From Eleusine coracana subsp. coracana (lineage: Eukaryota; Streptophyta; Magnoliopsida; Poales; Poaceae): a stretch of 64,000 nt of DNA. The stretch covers positions 13,465,501-13,529,500 of the forward strand of contig CM064427.1 in NCBI GenBank assembly GCA_032690845.1, written 5' to 3'. Positions 48,760 through 59,927 of the stretch are shown here, in pieces. Under the pieces are notes generated by a model. The model did not search any database. It saw nothing but the letters and a program-made list of their open reading frames with translations, and was not told the origin of the DNA. The position numbers were made by a program, and so were the translations under genes. Positions within the stretch are counted from its first letter, which is position 1, and every line of letters starts with the position of its first letter.

Positions 48760-50498
48760 AGGGAGGCTTCAGGCTAGGCAAAAGACCAAAATACCCCCGG
48801 GTGGTAGCTAATGTACACGGAGTAACTTGGGGTATTTCGAGAAATTGAAGCCATGTAACGTGATCCTTGGGCCATAAAAGAACACCCATGGGCTCTCAAA
48901 AGGGAGGACCGGTTAGAAAAAGAGATCATCCTCTCTAACAACTCTGACACCCATTCTTGTAATGTGAAAATTCTCCACCTCTTCATCAGAATCAGACTAA
49001 TATTTATTGTAGCTGACCTTAGCTTGTGTTGACCATGCCCCTCGAGCCAAATTCTCTTGAATTGACACTTTAGGAACTAGCTGAGCTAAGCTTTCAAACT
49101 CAGCAGAAGGAAACTTCTCTCTCAGGGGTGCAACCAAATGATGAACACCATCTCCGCCGTGTGGTATCGGTCAATTGTAAGTTGAACCATTTACTGTGTA
49201 CTTCTCTGAACCTTTGAATATATTCATGCACTGACTCATTAGCTTTCTGTCTAACAACAATCAGGTTTGAGAGCCTCATCTCCCTTGTTTCAGCAAAGAA
49301 ATATTTGTGAAATTTCTGTCCTAGATCAGCCAAAGTTATGATTGAATTTGGAGCTGAAGATGCAAACCAAGAGAAGGCCAATCTAGATAGTGACAGGAAT
49401 CTGATCTGTAAATCTTCAGTTGCCCCACCTTCTCCACCATGCACCAAGAATTGACTGATGTGTTTGATCGTCGTGGTATTGCCCTGTCTAGTGAACTTAG
49501 TAAACTCCAATGCTTTGTACCTGTTCGGTAGTGGGATCAGATCATAACTAGGTGGATATGCCGGCCGATACATATAGGCCTGATGTTTCGAGTTCAGTGC
49601 AAACTGATCTCTCGTCACTTCAGCAATCTTAGAAGCCCAATCATTGGTCCCACAACATTGGTAGTTATTGTAGTTATTGCTGGACCTGATGTCGGTGTGT
49701 CAGGGGTAGGTTGCGATCCATAATTGGCAACAATGTGTCGGCCTCCCGGCTCCTCTGGCAATGCAACTGATGCAGGCACTCTAAACATATACGACACTCA
49801 TTAGGGGTTGTACCGTAGGTGACATTGGGAGAAGCCGACCCATCTTGCCTATAGTTCTACAGATGTGTCTGGGGAGTTGTCCTCTGCAGAACTATCAAGT
49901 TGTTAGATCCAGGTGCATTTCCTAATGTAGTTCCCGAAGTACAGGCATGTGGCAGAGTTGTAGCTGCTGCTGCTGGGATCAGACCAGTTCCTGCTGTAGA
50001 AGCCGATGTGTTAGTATTTGTCTGTTGTGGACTTCTAGTTGCACCAGCCGTCGGGCATGGAATATTACCTTTGACTTGTAAAGACATTAGCCCATAGACT
50101 AGATCATCATATACATAGCCATCCACCGTCTGTGGAATCATAGCCCTTGAAGTATTAACGAACATAGGAGACTGATTAATGAAAGTGTGATGTATGGTTG
50201 TATGGATCATGCTGTTCAACTTCTCCTCTTGGGCAACAGTCATGATAGCGGGAGATTGGCCTCCAATTTCCTCTTCTATCATAGGTGAAAAATTTGGGAG
50301 ATCTCTTTTTTGATGAATGTTCCAACTCTTGGTCTTGCTAAACATGTCGAGTAAAGACTGTCGGTATAACATTATCTTTTTCTTGATCTTTTCTTGGTGT
50401 TCAACTGACAGACTTTTGAATTTACTAGGGAGTAGGTTGTCAAGCGAGATGTCTGAACTCAGGAACTCATTCTTGGGATCAATTGGTTTGACTAACAT
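48760..50498 (-). pseudogene. E4 gag, Athila/Tat-like retrotransposon, broken and truncated
   Basis: Minus-strand capsid protein. The block LEFTKFTRQGNTTTIKHISQFL...FSWFASSAPNSIITLADLGQKFHKYFF (49510-49310) is the Retrotrans_gag core. REMRLSNLIVVRQKANESVHEY follows. N-terminal sequence lies at 50498-49857. Frame changes near 49830, 49615 and 49150 break it, and the frame can be followed in pieces to about 48890. No protease, RT or integrase follows, so the element is truncated on this side. The leader (51276-50499), primer site and LTR lie upstream. Confidence 0.75.
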
Positions 50499-51276
50499 GT
50501 TTGTGGCTAAAAGCTTCGATAGAACAATATTGACTCTACCTATAACAAGAGATCGAACTAAATCGAGACAATATTTATGACAAAGTAAATAGAACTAGAT
50601 TTAACCTAATCACGAGTAAAATCAATAGACTGACTTGAATAACAGATCTAAATCGAATCTATAAAAGCTACTAACAACTACAATAGATTGGTTTCAGCCA
50701 AGACAATATTGCAGTATAAGTCGATAAGATAAACGTGAAATAGATCTAATTACCGGATAACTAGCAATCATAAAGACTAGAACTAGAATATAAAATTAAT
50801 GAGAAAGTATTAGATGAAGTCAATGAGATTACCGAAAGTGACGAATGCAAGCTTGTCGTCGAGATCGGAGCCAATGCAGCAAGCTTGAGACGAGAATTCA
50901 TAAAATAGGAAAAGGGTGGTGATGTGCCGAATTGTATTTAATGTGTGTTATTGTTGTGGCACGCACCATATTGCATATTTATAACCCCGTGTAAGGGTTC
51001 CTAATCCGAGTTGACCAAGACTCTTCAACTTCCTAATCAAACCGACTAAGTCTTATTCTGAAAACCAAAGCTACTAATAAGGAAAAGCAATAAACAAACC
51101 ATAACAGGTCCACCTTCCAAGCTTCAGCTACTCAGTTTCATCCCTCACTGCTGACTCTGACCTTCAGTCGCTGGTAGCTGGGCCTTGCCAGATATCAATG
51201 CCAACATTGACCCGTGGCCTAGAAGTTTTTTCCCAGCATGGTGTTGACATCTGCTAAGTCACACCAAATAAATACA
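50499..51276 (-). other. E4 untranslated leader
   Basis: Non-coding, AT-rich, between gag and the primer-binding site. Nothing else recognised. Confidence 0.55.
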
Positions 51277-51278
51277 CC

Positions 51279-51293
51279 CGGGCAAGGCGCCAG
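51279..51293 (-). promoter_or_regulatory. E4 primer-binding site
   Basis: TGGCGCCTTGCCCGG on the minus strand, about 8 bp inside the LTR end at 51301. It is close to the TGGCGCCGTTGCCGGGG site (tRNA-Asp type) common in the Athila/Tat lineage. Confidence 0.6.
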
Positions 51294-51300
51294 AAATGCT

Positions 51301-51423
51301 TGTTGGTATCAACAGATGGTTAGTGTGGGCAAGTTAAATCCTCAAGCGCACGGACATCCCGTTGTAGCACTTCACCACTGGATTACTCCAATGATTTTCA
51401 TTTATAGTTCTCCCAAGGGAAGG
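51301..51423 (-). repeat. E4 LTR, inner end (split by E3)
   Basis: On the minus strand the LTR ends ...CTGTTGATACCAACA at 51301. The rest continues beyond E3 at 61417. Confidence 0.7.
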
Positions 51424-52969
51424 TGTTGGTGGTATCTACGCACCCACTTATATACCGCAAGAGGACGGTATCCGATTGTAGCACTTTTTCCCTTAAATTG
51501 AGTATTCTAAGGTTTATCGAATCCCCTGAGACCTTAGGGATTTATTAAACAAAGTTAACAGTAAAAGATCTAGTCAAGGCTACTGTCAAGGTCAGGATGC
51601 ATGAGGGGGAGACTGGCCAGCGCAAAGGATGCGCCAAACAATAAATCTGTCGTTGCACTGATCAGCGCGGGGATTGAGCCGATCGGCACGTGGTGAATCT
51701 GTGGTGGCACCGATCGGCACAGGGGTTGAGCCGATCGGCACACTGGTGAATTCTAAGCCAAAGTGCACCAGATCTTGTAAACCTATGCTGATTAGTGAGT
51801 AGCCAGATATCTACTTGTGAGATCATAACCAGAAATTCTAATTGGATAGCATCATAATGGGTAATTACATGGATCAATGACAACCTATAATGAGTAAGAT
51901 CACCCTGCTTTCCGAGCGGCTCCCTATTTATTCGTCGCGGGGAGGAAACCCTTAATCGCGTGAGTATCTTACCCTACTCAACTATCTAATAGTGTTGCGC
52001 AGGCTTAGTGCTGTCACCGCTAAACCACACTACTAGCATCATCAAGTAACCATAATCAATACAATGTCCGAATACTATCCTAATCACCATGATTATGATA
52101 ATATCTACGTACTTAGCCTAGAACTAAGCAGTTGGAATAAGCACATGCATGATTATAGAATCAAGATAGACAAATCACCAAAACCATCATCAACATATTC
52201 AATCATCCTTGAGATACATACAGTAAGATTCATCCCCGTCGAGATGGCCTACCTTGACGGATCAACTCTTGACTCCAATGGTTCTTGAAACTCAACTAGA
52301 GATCTATTCTAACGGGGCAATCCCCAGTGGCTCTAACTCACGGATCTGGTGTCCCTCCGTCGCCTCCTCTCTCTGCGGTGAGGGTTTACAAGTATTTATA
52401 TGGGTTCTACTCGTAAAGTACTCGGTTTCTAGCAAATAAGGCGGTTGCGTCGATCGGCGCAGGATTGCGCCGATCGGTGCAAGCCGCGTCTTCTCTGATT
52501 TCTTCCCCGAGTCGGTTCCTTTGTCTTCCATAGCTGCCATGTGGGCCTTTTCCTTCGAGATAAAGTTTTGTACTGCACGTTAAAATCTTGGAGTTCCATA
52601 AATCTTCTTGAAGTTCCATAATTCTTCTTAGACAAATATCTTCAAGTGTCTTGCGTAGATAAACTTCCATAAATGTGTGGAATGGGCCTCGGTCACTTCT
52701 GTGGGTCAAAACACCCTTGCGCTGATCGGCTCATGGGCTGCACCGATCGGCGCACTGAGCTTCTTGAGTGCTTTTCGTCGGTTCTGGACTCCTGTCCTCT
52801 CCATCATCGCATTAATCACCAATTTTACTTGTTTCTGCAATAAAGCTCCAAAATGGCACATATACAAATATATAGGCAATTTCATAGGTAAATGGCCTAA
52901 ATTAGTATCAATTATGCTCTAATTGGGGTAATATTCACATATAAAAGGGGCACTTGGGAAGTGCCAACA
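51424..52969 (-). repeat. E3 3' LTR
   Basis: 1546 bp. TATA-like ATATAAATA at 52393-52401 (minus). Palindrome pairs start at 51657/51678, 51709/51730, 52449/52469 and 52721/52742. Confidence 0.9.
52393..52401 (-). promoter_or_regulatory. TATA box in E3 3' LTR
   Basis: ATATAAATA on the minus strand. The palindrome pair 52449/52469 begins 48 bp upstream. Confidence 0.6.
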
Positions 52970-54590
52970 GTTCTCCCATACTTAAACCTTTGCTCGTCCC
53001 GAGTAAAGTAAAAGAAAGAAAAATCGAAAAACATACTCTTTCTATCATAAAAGATATCTCAAATCAGCAAATATTGAGCATTGTTCTATTATGGTGTATT
53101 TCATGTTGGTATTCAGCAAAATAGATCAAATATGGGCATAAGGTTAAAGTTCTCCCCAAAGCAAAAGATCATGTCCAATTTATAAATTATAACTTTTCCA
53201 CACATGAGAATCACTTAAAAGATTGTTGTGAACATAGAGAATCTATCTTCCAAATAATCCAAGGCAACAACTCATCTTTCAAATCACTCAACCTATAATC
53301 TACATCATAATGGTCAAATAATATTAGTGTAAGGCTTATATGAGTAGCTAGGTGAGGTAATTCAAGGATTGCAAACATAAATCAATAATATATTGTAAAG
53401 CTAGGAGATTATTCTTTGTTGGAATTATAGAAACTTATCAAGATGGAATTAAGAAAGAAAAATTTAAGAAAGGACTCAGACTTTGGATATGTGGACATTT
53501 GCATAGCAAATATTTGATCTTGGAAAACTGCACATGGTTGGAATGATTCATGGCTATATTGAATTTCAAGAATAAGCATGTCATATACCCCCCCCCCCCC
53601 CCACACACACACACTTCAAATTTTGCTAGTCCCTTAGCAAACAGCAGTTTTTTTTTCTACTGCGCCGATCAGCTCAAGGTGTGCTGATCGGCTCTCAACC
53701 CAAATTCACCAACATTTGTTGGTATTTGATTCATCTGGCTTCAACATGTATTCAAGAATTAAATATAGCCAGAAATATAGGATGTGGTCAAGGAATGATA
53801 CTCAACAAGATATTTTGGGTTTATGGTAGCGTACTCAACGGAATTAAATTTTTGCATGAGTAATTCAAGGCTAGAAAAAGATACACAAAGAATTGCCATC
53901 TTAATAAAGTTCATACAAAAAAGAATTAAATCCTAACCGAACTCAACCATCAATTTAATGTTTATCTACAAATCAAAGGTTTATGAGTGTTGTTCAAAAT
54001 ATGGCATTGGTAGGTAAGGATCTTGAAAAACAATAAATTCTAAAGTTCACAACATGAAAAATTATTTTTGGAAAGATTGGTACTAAGCTATCATTATAAA
54101 CTGGACCACACAAATGAAGCACATGGATACTCAAAATTGCTCCACATAAGACATATTTGCCGAATAATCATTAAGTGTAAGTTCGAAATTTTATTCAATG
54201 CTCAACACTATTTGATCTTCATCAACACTTTTCAAGAAAGACTAAATAATTCAATTCTCCTAATAGAGCATAACCGCCACCATTATATTAAGATCGAAAT
54301 TTGAATACATGATGATGATTTTTGCACACACTTGCATGAAAATAAAACTACTACTAACACACTTGCATGAAAATAAAACTACTACTAACACACTTACATG
54401 AAAATAAAAATACTACTAACACACTTGCATGAAAATAAAAATACTACTAACACACTTGCATGAAAGTAAACACACCCGATACATGGTTTCCCAACCCGCT
54501 CACACACACATTAGTAAATAAAGAAAAAGACTACAAAAGATAAAAGAAAACGCAAACCGGGAAACCGATACACGTGCCAACTCCTAGGCA
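52970..54590 (-). other. E3 3' non-coding region with polypurine tract
   Basis: AT-rich sequence between the ORF and the 3' LTR. The minus-strand sequence next to the LTR is AGTATGGGAGAAC, a plausible polypurine tract. A 15-C run followed by (AC)n lies at 53588-53612, and a palindrome pair at 53664/53683. No coding capacity. Confidence 0.6.
54331..54470. repeat. 31-bp tandem repeat, five copies
   Basis: CTTGCATGAAAATAAAA.. units start at 54331, 54362, 54393, 54424 and 54455, only slightly diverged. They lie between the E3 ORF stop and the 3' LTR. Confidence 0.93.
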
Positions 54591-54592
54591 CT

Positions 54593-56200
54593 CTAGTCAT
54601 CCGAAAGTGGAGTCGGTGGCTCATCGAAGCCAAAGCACCGCGCCTTGAGTCGCTCGAACTCCTCAACCATCGCATCATGGTTGTACCTCCATTGGGACGT
54701 GGCCTCCTCCACGCGCTCGATGTACTGCATGTTGTTGTCGAGGTACCCCTGCATGGGCACGAAAAAGTCTGCACCGGGCACAGGAGGCACCACTGGTACA
54801 CGTCCTTGGTACCTGTAGTCAATGCCCGCGCTGCAGTAGGGTGCGCCGATCGGCGCAGAGGGCTGTGAAACGCCCGCTGTGTCGCTCCACCCTGACTGGT
54901 ACTGCTGGTACTCCTGGCATGACCCCCAGGAGTCCCACTCGCCGCCGGCTGCTGTAGATGTGTATGGCTGTCGAACCCAGCCCCGGCAGTCCTTAAGAAC
55001 TCGGCCCCCCTCCAAGAGACCTTCCTCAAGCCAATTTCCTCCCTCCAGCTTGTGAGGGAGAAAACTCCTAGCTCCACATACGGGAGCTTTACGTTTGTGC
55101 CTCCGACATGGGCCGGCGTGAACACTTCCCATGACAATATTGCCATGAGTCATATTCTCCCCGATCTCCGTCGCGCACTCCCACTTGTCATTGCGCCCTC
55201 CTGGTCCGTTGCTATCGCAGACGAGGGCTGCTAGGCGTTGAAGATAGGCCCCGAAGGCCAACTTCTTGCTTGCCTTGCCCCTCTTGTCGAGCCAACCCCG
55301 CACCATCACCGACATGGGATTGCAATGAGATGGACTCATGATGGCGTTGAAGAGCCACCAGAAGTCCGCATCGGTGATGTTGCTGGAGTCGACCTTGTCG
55401 CCTATGCGCGCCTCCAACCACCGATGGAAGACTTGAATGGTCGGGTTGCGGATGTTTCCGCGCTTCATATCCTCTACGAACGAGAGCCGCCTCCAAAAGG
55501 AGTCCAACTCCCCATGTCCCAAGATGACAGCGACATCAGCGTCGGCATCAAAGCCAAAGGCTTGAGCCGCCGCCTCCATGGTCACTGTGTGGCTGATGTT
55601 GCGGATGCGGAAGTTGACGGCCTCGCTACCGTCTTCGACGGTGCCAAGCCTCATCGTAGAACCAACCTCGGTGACGACATCGAGGTTGTAGTCCATGGGG
55701 AGGAGGTGGAAATCCACCCAGCTGAGGTTGTGTAGCATCCTCCTTAAATCCTCCCACATGCCGATCGAGGTGAGGAAGGTCTCGTCCAGGTCGAAGTTGG
55801 GGACGAACCTACCCCTTACCGCGAGGTAGTGCCGCTGTTCCTCCACGCTCAGGAGGGTGAATCCCTCCTCCACCGTGCGCGGCATGAATGCCAGCGGTGG
55901 TGATGATGTGGGAACCCCACGGCTTGCCGCCGTTTGGCTCCTCGTAGCACGCCCTGTTGGTAGGGACACGCCGGAGACGGAGTGGTGGGCGCGGACCTCG
56001 TATGTCACCACCGCCGAGCCGGTGGATGCACCACCCACCGACATGTCATCACGAGCGTCAGAGCCACCCCTCGCCAAGGGTACCGCTCGACTCACTGCCA
56101 CTGTCGGAACTGCTTCCCCGGCGCAGCCTCTTGCACATCTTGCCGACGGAGGAGCAGAGACGATCCATCTGCGAGGAATGTAGAATATGTGTGAGATCAT
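54593..56200 (-). CDS. E3 535-codon ORF, Athila ORF-like, behind its own promoter
   Basis: Open from the ATG at 56200 to 54593. Seen: a Ser/Ala/Arg-rich N-terminal 110 residues; a central part with LSVEEQRHYLAVRGRFVPNF, MWEDLRRMLHNLSWVDFHLL and ISHTVTMEAAAQAFGFD (about residues 115-225); a Gly/Tyr/Gln/Ser-rich region; and a C-terminal stretch likely to be helical (IERVEEATSQWRYNHDAMVEE). The central part has the layout of the Athila ORF-1 type proteins that lie 3' of pol in Athila elements. No convincing membrane segment or signal peptide is seen, so an envelope-like role is not supported. A TATA box 62 bp upstream of the ATG suggests a separate transcript. The frame is intact while gag-protease is broken. 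Product function unknown. Confidence 0.7.
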   Translation of the reverse strand: MISHIFYIPRRWIVSAPPSARCARGCAGEAVPTVAVSRAVPLARGGSDARDDMSVGGASTGSAVVTYEVRAHHSVSGVSLPTGRATRSQTAASRGVPTSSPPLAFMPRTVEEGFTLLSVEEQRHYLAVRGRFVPNFDLDETFLTSIGMWEDLRRMLHNLSWVDFHLLPMDYNLDVVTEVGSTMRLGTVEDGSEAVNFRIRNISHTVTMEAAAQAFGFDADADVAVILGHGELDSFWRRLSFVEDMKRGNIRNPTIQVFHRWLEARIGDKVDSSNITDADFWWLFNAIMSPSHCNPMSVMVRGWLDKRGKASKKLAFGAYLQRLAALVCDSNGPGGRNDKWECATEIGENMTHGNIVMGSVHAGPCRRHKRKAPVCGARSFLPHKLEGGNWLEEGLLEGGRVLKDCRGWVRQPYTSTAAGGEWDSWGSCQEYQQYQSGWSDTAGVSQPSAPIGAPYCSAGIDYRYQGRVPVVPPVPGADFFVPMQGYLDNNMQYIERVEEATSQWRYNHDAMVEEFERLKARCFGFDEPPTPLSDD

Positions 56201-56260
56201 GGGTAGTGGAGAAGGTAGAGAGATTACTGGGATGGTGTGCTGAATGGGGGTGCCTGACCT

Positions 56261-56271
56261 CCCTTTTATAG
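56261..56271 (-). promoter_or_regulatory. Internal TATA box of E3 ORF
   Basis: CTATAAAAGGG on the minus strand, 62 bp before the ATG at 56200. Palindromes start 56 bp upstream (56327, 56348), and four more pairs follow to 57022. Confidence 0.65.
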
Positions 56272-56326
56272 TGTGGGAAACTTCCAGGAGAAGGAACCGT
56301 CATAAAATTTCCAAATTCGAGAGTGT

Positions 56327-57022
56327 GCCGATCGGCACGGGTACTATGCCGATCGGCACAATTCAAATTTTGAATGCCTTGACCACTCTGATTCTTGATT
56401 CCCCTCCTTCATGTTGCTTCCTGGCATATCATGTTGGTTGGTAGGGGAACAGCACGGAATCCTGATGTCTTGTTGGCAGCGCCGATCGGTGCGGGCCCGC
56501 GCTGATCGGCCCGCCGTCTCCCTTTTCAGCTTTTGGTGAATTCTGTGTCTCCTCTACACTGCATGCCTGCATAATAATCATACCTGTTCCTCAAAATCAA
56601 TGCCTGCCACTTTTGTCGCCCATTTGGGAACATCATGGGTACCCGCGCTGATCGGCGCAGAAGGGCGCCGAACGACGCAAGTCCCTTGCACCTCGTCTTT
56701 AGGTCCGGCGCTGATTCTGATGCCTCGTGTTTATCTCTTTCACCTAATTTCTACTTCTCCAATGTTCCTGTAGTATTGGCATATGTGTCGGGGCTCATCT
56801 GGTGACCGCGCCGATCGGCGCTGACTCGCGCCAATCGACGCGACGTCCGTTTTTGCTTCTGGCCCCTCGCTTCTTTGCTAGATGTTGTCTTCATCCTTGA
56901 AAATAGCTCTGTCTCCAAAAAATTATTGTGCTTTTAGCACTCCTTTAATTCTGCGCGTCGTCGGCCTTCTGTCCTGACTTGGGCAATGCTAAGCCGATCG
57001 GCGCAGATGTGCGCCGATCGGT
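56327..57022 (-). promoter_or_regulatory. Candidate upstream array of five palindrome pairs
   Basis: Pairs start at 56327, 56481, 56647, 56810 and 56993, so steps are 154, 166, 163 and 183 bp. Between pairs the plus strand is pyrimidine-rich without close sequence identity. The array fills most of the non-coding gap between protease and the internal promoter. Confidence 0.6.
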
Positions 57023-57427
57023 GCAAGCTCTATTCCTTCCTGTTTTTGGTCCTTTTTTTTTATATTCCTGCATTGTTAGTCTACAGTATGTATATATACA
57101 GTTTTGCACGAATAAACAGACAACGCAAGAGCACACAAGAATTATGCACACACTTTTCTAATTTTTTTTATTCTATTCAGGAGATTATTTTTATCATAAG
57201 CAAGCAAATTTAAAAACACCGGGTTGCCCTCCCGGTCAGCACTAATTAACTAAATGAAATGGGTTGCCCTCCCATAAGCACTAAATAACTTCTAAATCCC
57301 CCGATCATTGGGTTGCCTCCCAAGAGCGCTTTAGTTATTTAAAGGTCAAAGAGCTCGACCTCCCCGCAAACAATCAATCCTTAATGTCACGGTGCTTGAT
57401 GTGAAGCCGTGACACTACGAGGTTATC

Positions 57428-58228
57428 TTATCTCCATGGTTCATATAGCTTGGACGACCTATCCATACATCCCCTCCAATTACTTTCGACGCCTCGATGC
57501 CATGATGTCTTGTATCTCTTCACTTCATCAATAGCACGGCACTCTTCTCCCTTTGGGCGAAACTTCAAAGAGTAGGGAGTCCCACTTATATCGAAGATTA
57601 TCTCACCACTCCCAACATCAATACTTGCCTTTGCTATCCTCAAGAAGGGTCTGCCTAAGATCAACGGGGTCCTCGTCCTCTTATCCATATCAAGCACAAT
57701 AAAATCAACAAGGACGATATGATCTCCAATTTGAACAGGCACATCCTCAGCAATTCCATCAGGGAAGCGTACCGATCGATCGGCTAACTCCAAACGCATA
57801 CCCGTAGCCTCTAATTCAGGCAAATTGAGATTTGTGAATATATGATGGGGCATAACACTTACGCTTGCTCTAAGATCGCACAAGCACCTATCAAATATCC
57901 TTGTTCCAATCATGCATTTGATGCTTGGTGATCCAGGGTCGGGTTTCTTCTCCAGTGCAACATTATTGATTGCCGCCGTTAGTTCCTTAGTGACCTTCAC
58001 AACCTCCTCAGAAACAAGAGACTTCTTGTTTTGCATCATGTCCTTAATGTACTTGGCATAGGTGGGAACTTGGATAGCGTCAACAAAAGGGACATTGATG
58101 TAAAGCTTCTTTATAATATCGACGAATCTTGCAAACTGCTCGTCGTGTTTTTGCGCTCTTTCTGTCTTCGTCAGTAGTTGAGTATCTAGAAATGTGGCAG
58201 GGCCATGCTCTTCTGTCTCCACGCCCAT
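57428..58228 (-). pseudogene. E3 protease region, Athila-type
   Basis: FARFVDIIKKLYINVPFVDAI, then MMQNKKSLV, then CMIGTRIFDRCLCDLRASVSVMP and PLILGRPFLRIAKASIDV. This is the aspartic-protease region that follows gag in Athila/Tat elements. The active-site motif usually reads DLGAS; here it is DLRAS, so activity is doubtful. The frame stays open to 57428 and then ends without any RT sequence. It is in the same frame as the 59020-58520 gag piece. Confidence 0.8.
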
Positions 58229-58519
58229 TTTCAGACCAGAGAGGTCATCATCCTCCTTGTGCGGATCGGCGCTTTTAGGGAGCCGATCGGCTCCGATAGG
58301 GTCATCACGCCGATTGGCGCCAGGTGTGCGCCGATCGGCGCGGGGCTTCTTTGCTCCCGCAGAGTGTTCTGGATCTTCTGTTTGTTTTCCTGATCACGTA
58401 GCTATTGCTTTCAACTGTTCTGCAGACATTGTATTGCTAGGAATAGCCCCCTTATTGCCTTGAATGGCTTGCGATAGCTGTCCCATCTGTTGCTCCATAA
58501 TCTTGGTATGCTTCAAAAT

Positions 58520-59810
58520 CTACTCGTTGGAGCTCCCAATTTTTGTCACCTTGTCATTAACTCTCTCAAGGACACGATCAATCTCCTTGAATCTAGCTTG
58601 ATTGTCCTTGTTGATCTTCTCTTGAGCTTGGAAGAACTCATGACATTGGAGACGAAGTGGGATAGAGTTTTGCATGGACGAACTAGGAGAGAAAGAACTC
58701 CTTTGTTGTTGATATTGGGGCTTCCATCCACTATTCTTCATATATTCTAACATCTTCATCTCTTCAGGGCAATCTTTCTGCACATGACCAAATTCTCCAC
58801 ACTCACTACATGTTGAGCGTGATTCCGCCAGCTTGAGTGTCTCTTCCTTAGGGATATGAAGATTATTGTCCAACCTTCTTTGAATAGCATTGAGGCGATC
58901 TATAATCAATTCTTCCTGAGTCTTTTCAATCACACTCTTCGCTACTCCTTTAGAAGGTTGTAAATTCCTTGAGCTTCTCTCACCATCCCATGATTGATTT
59001 TCAACTAACAACTTGATCAAATTCTTAGCTTCGGTGGGGGCTTTTACATGAATGATCCTGCAGCTGAGGCGTCCAAATGTTGACGTGACAAAAGATTCAA
59101 TCCTGTGTAGAACCTCTCAACAAGTTCTCCAACCGTCAGACCATGATGAGGGCATGCATCCATATGCTGATTGTATCTTTCCCATGCTTCTCCAATGCTC
59201 TCATCAATATTCTGTATAAATCCAAGAATCTTATTTTTCAAACCTTGAGTCTTACCGGGGGGGGGGGGGGGAAGTATTTGGCCAAGAATTCAGCTGCTAA
59301 TGTGTTCCACACCATTTTCACTGTGTTTTCCAATCCATTGTACCATTTCTTGGGGCGTCCAACTAGAGAGAAGGAGAACAGCCGCACACGCGCTTGATCT
59401 CCTGTTAATCCCGCTATCTTGAATGTACTGCAAACTTCAAGGAAGTGTTGCAAGTGATGATTGGGATCTTCTGAACCTGTGAACGGTTGCTGCGCCACTA
59501 TTCCAACATATCTATCCAATTGGTACAGAAGTTGATCTTAAGCTTCTTGGAAATCTGTCTTGACAATACTAGTCAATTGTGGCTTGAGACGATTAACCAT
59601 AGGTACCTCTGCCATCTCCTCTTCTTCTTGCTCTTGAACTGAGTCTTCTATTGTGAATAATACTCGAGGTGTTGCACGGACTGCTTCTAAATCTTTAGGT
59701 GACTTGCTTCTCTTCTCCGCTGTTCTCTTCTTGTGAAAGAGTCTTTCTGGATCATTGGCATAATTAGAGGGTTTGTTTGACTTAGGACCGTCCATACCTG
59801 TTAGTTTCAC
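58520..59810 (-). pseudogene. E3 gag, broken
   Basis: N-terminal MDGPKSNKPSN (59795); capsid core FTGSEDPNHHLQHFLEVCSTF...RLFSFSLVGRPKKWYNGLE (59480-59320); zinc knuckle CSECGEFGHVQKDC near 58800-58760. Lesions: an in-frame stop at about 59538, a frame change at a run of 15 G (59257-59271), a frame change near 59045 and a stop at 58518. A TGA near 58400 lies where relatives have Arg. Gag packages element RNA in the cytoplasm, so a partner element must supply it now. Confidence 0.82.
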
Positions 59811-59896
59811 TTAACAGAATATATGTACTAGAGAGACAAGTAAAGCACAATGACTAAACACTAATACATCAAACAATGTTTAAAAACCTGCTATGG

Positions 59897-59914
59897 TTCC
59901 CGGCAACAGCGCCA
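59897..59914 (-). promoter_or_regulatory. E3 primer-binding site
   Basis: TGGCGCTGTTGCCGGGAA on the minus strand, 13 bp inside the 5' LTR. It differs by one or two bases from the tRNA-Asp type site of Athila/Tat elements. Confidence 0.7.
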
Positions 59915-59927
59915 GAAAAAGAATGCT

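Noticed and set aside
48560..49030. Separate solo LTR
   Set aside because: On the minus strand pieces of gag-like reading can be followed through part of this stretch, so it is better explained as a worn continuation of E4.
53588..53612. Poly-C/(AC)n tract as a regulatory site
   Set aside because: Simple-sequence slippage is a sufficient explanation.
54593..56200. Envelope glycoprotein
   Set aside because: There is no signal peptide, transmembrane segment or cysteine pattern. Position alone is not enough.
57770..57785. CGATCGATCGG near 57770 as another palindrome copy
   Set aside because: It is a GATC repeat inside protease coding sequence and lacks the GCC...GGC arms and a partner at 20 bp.
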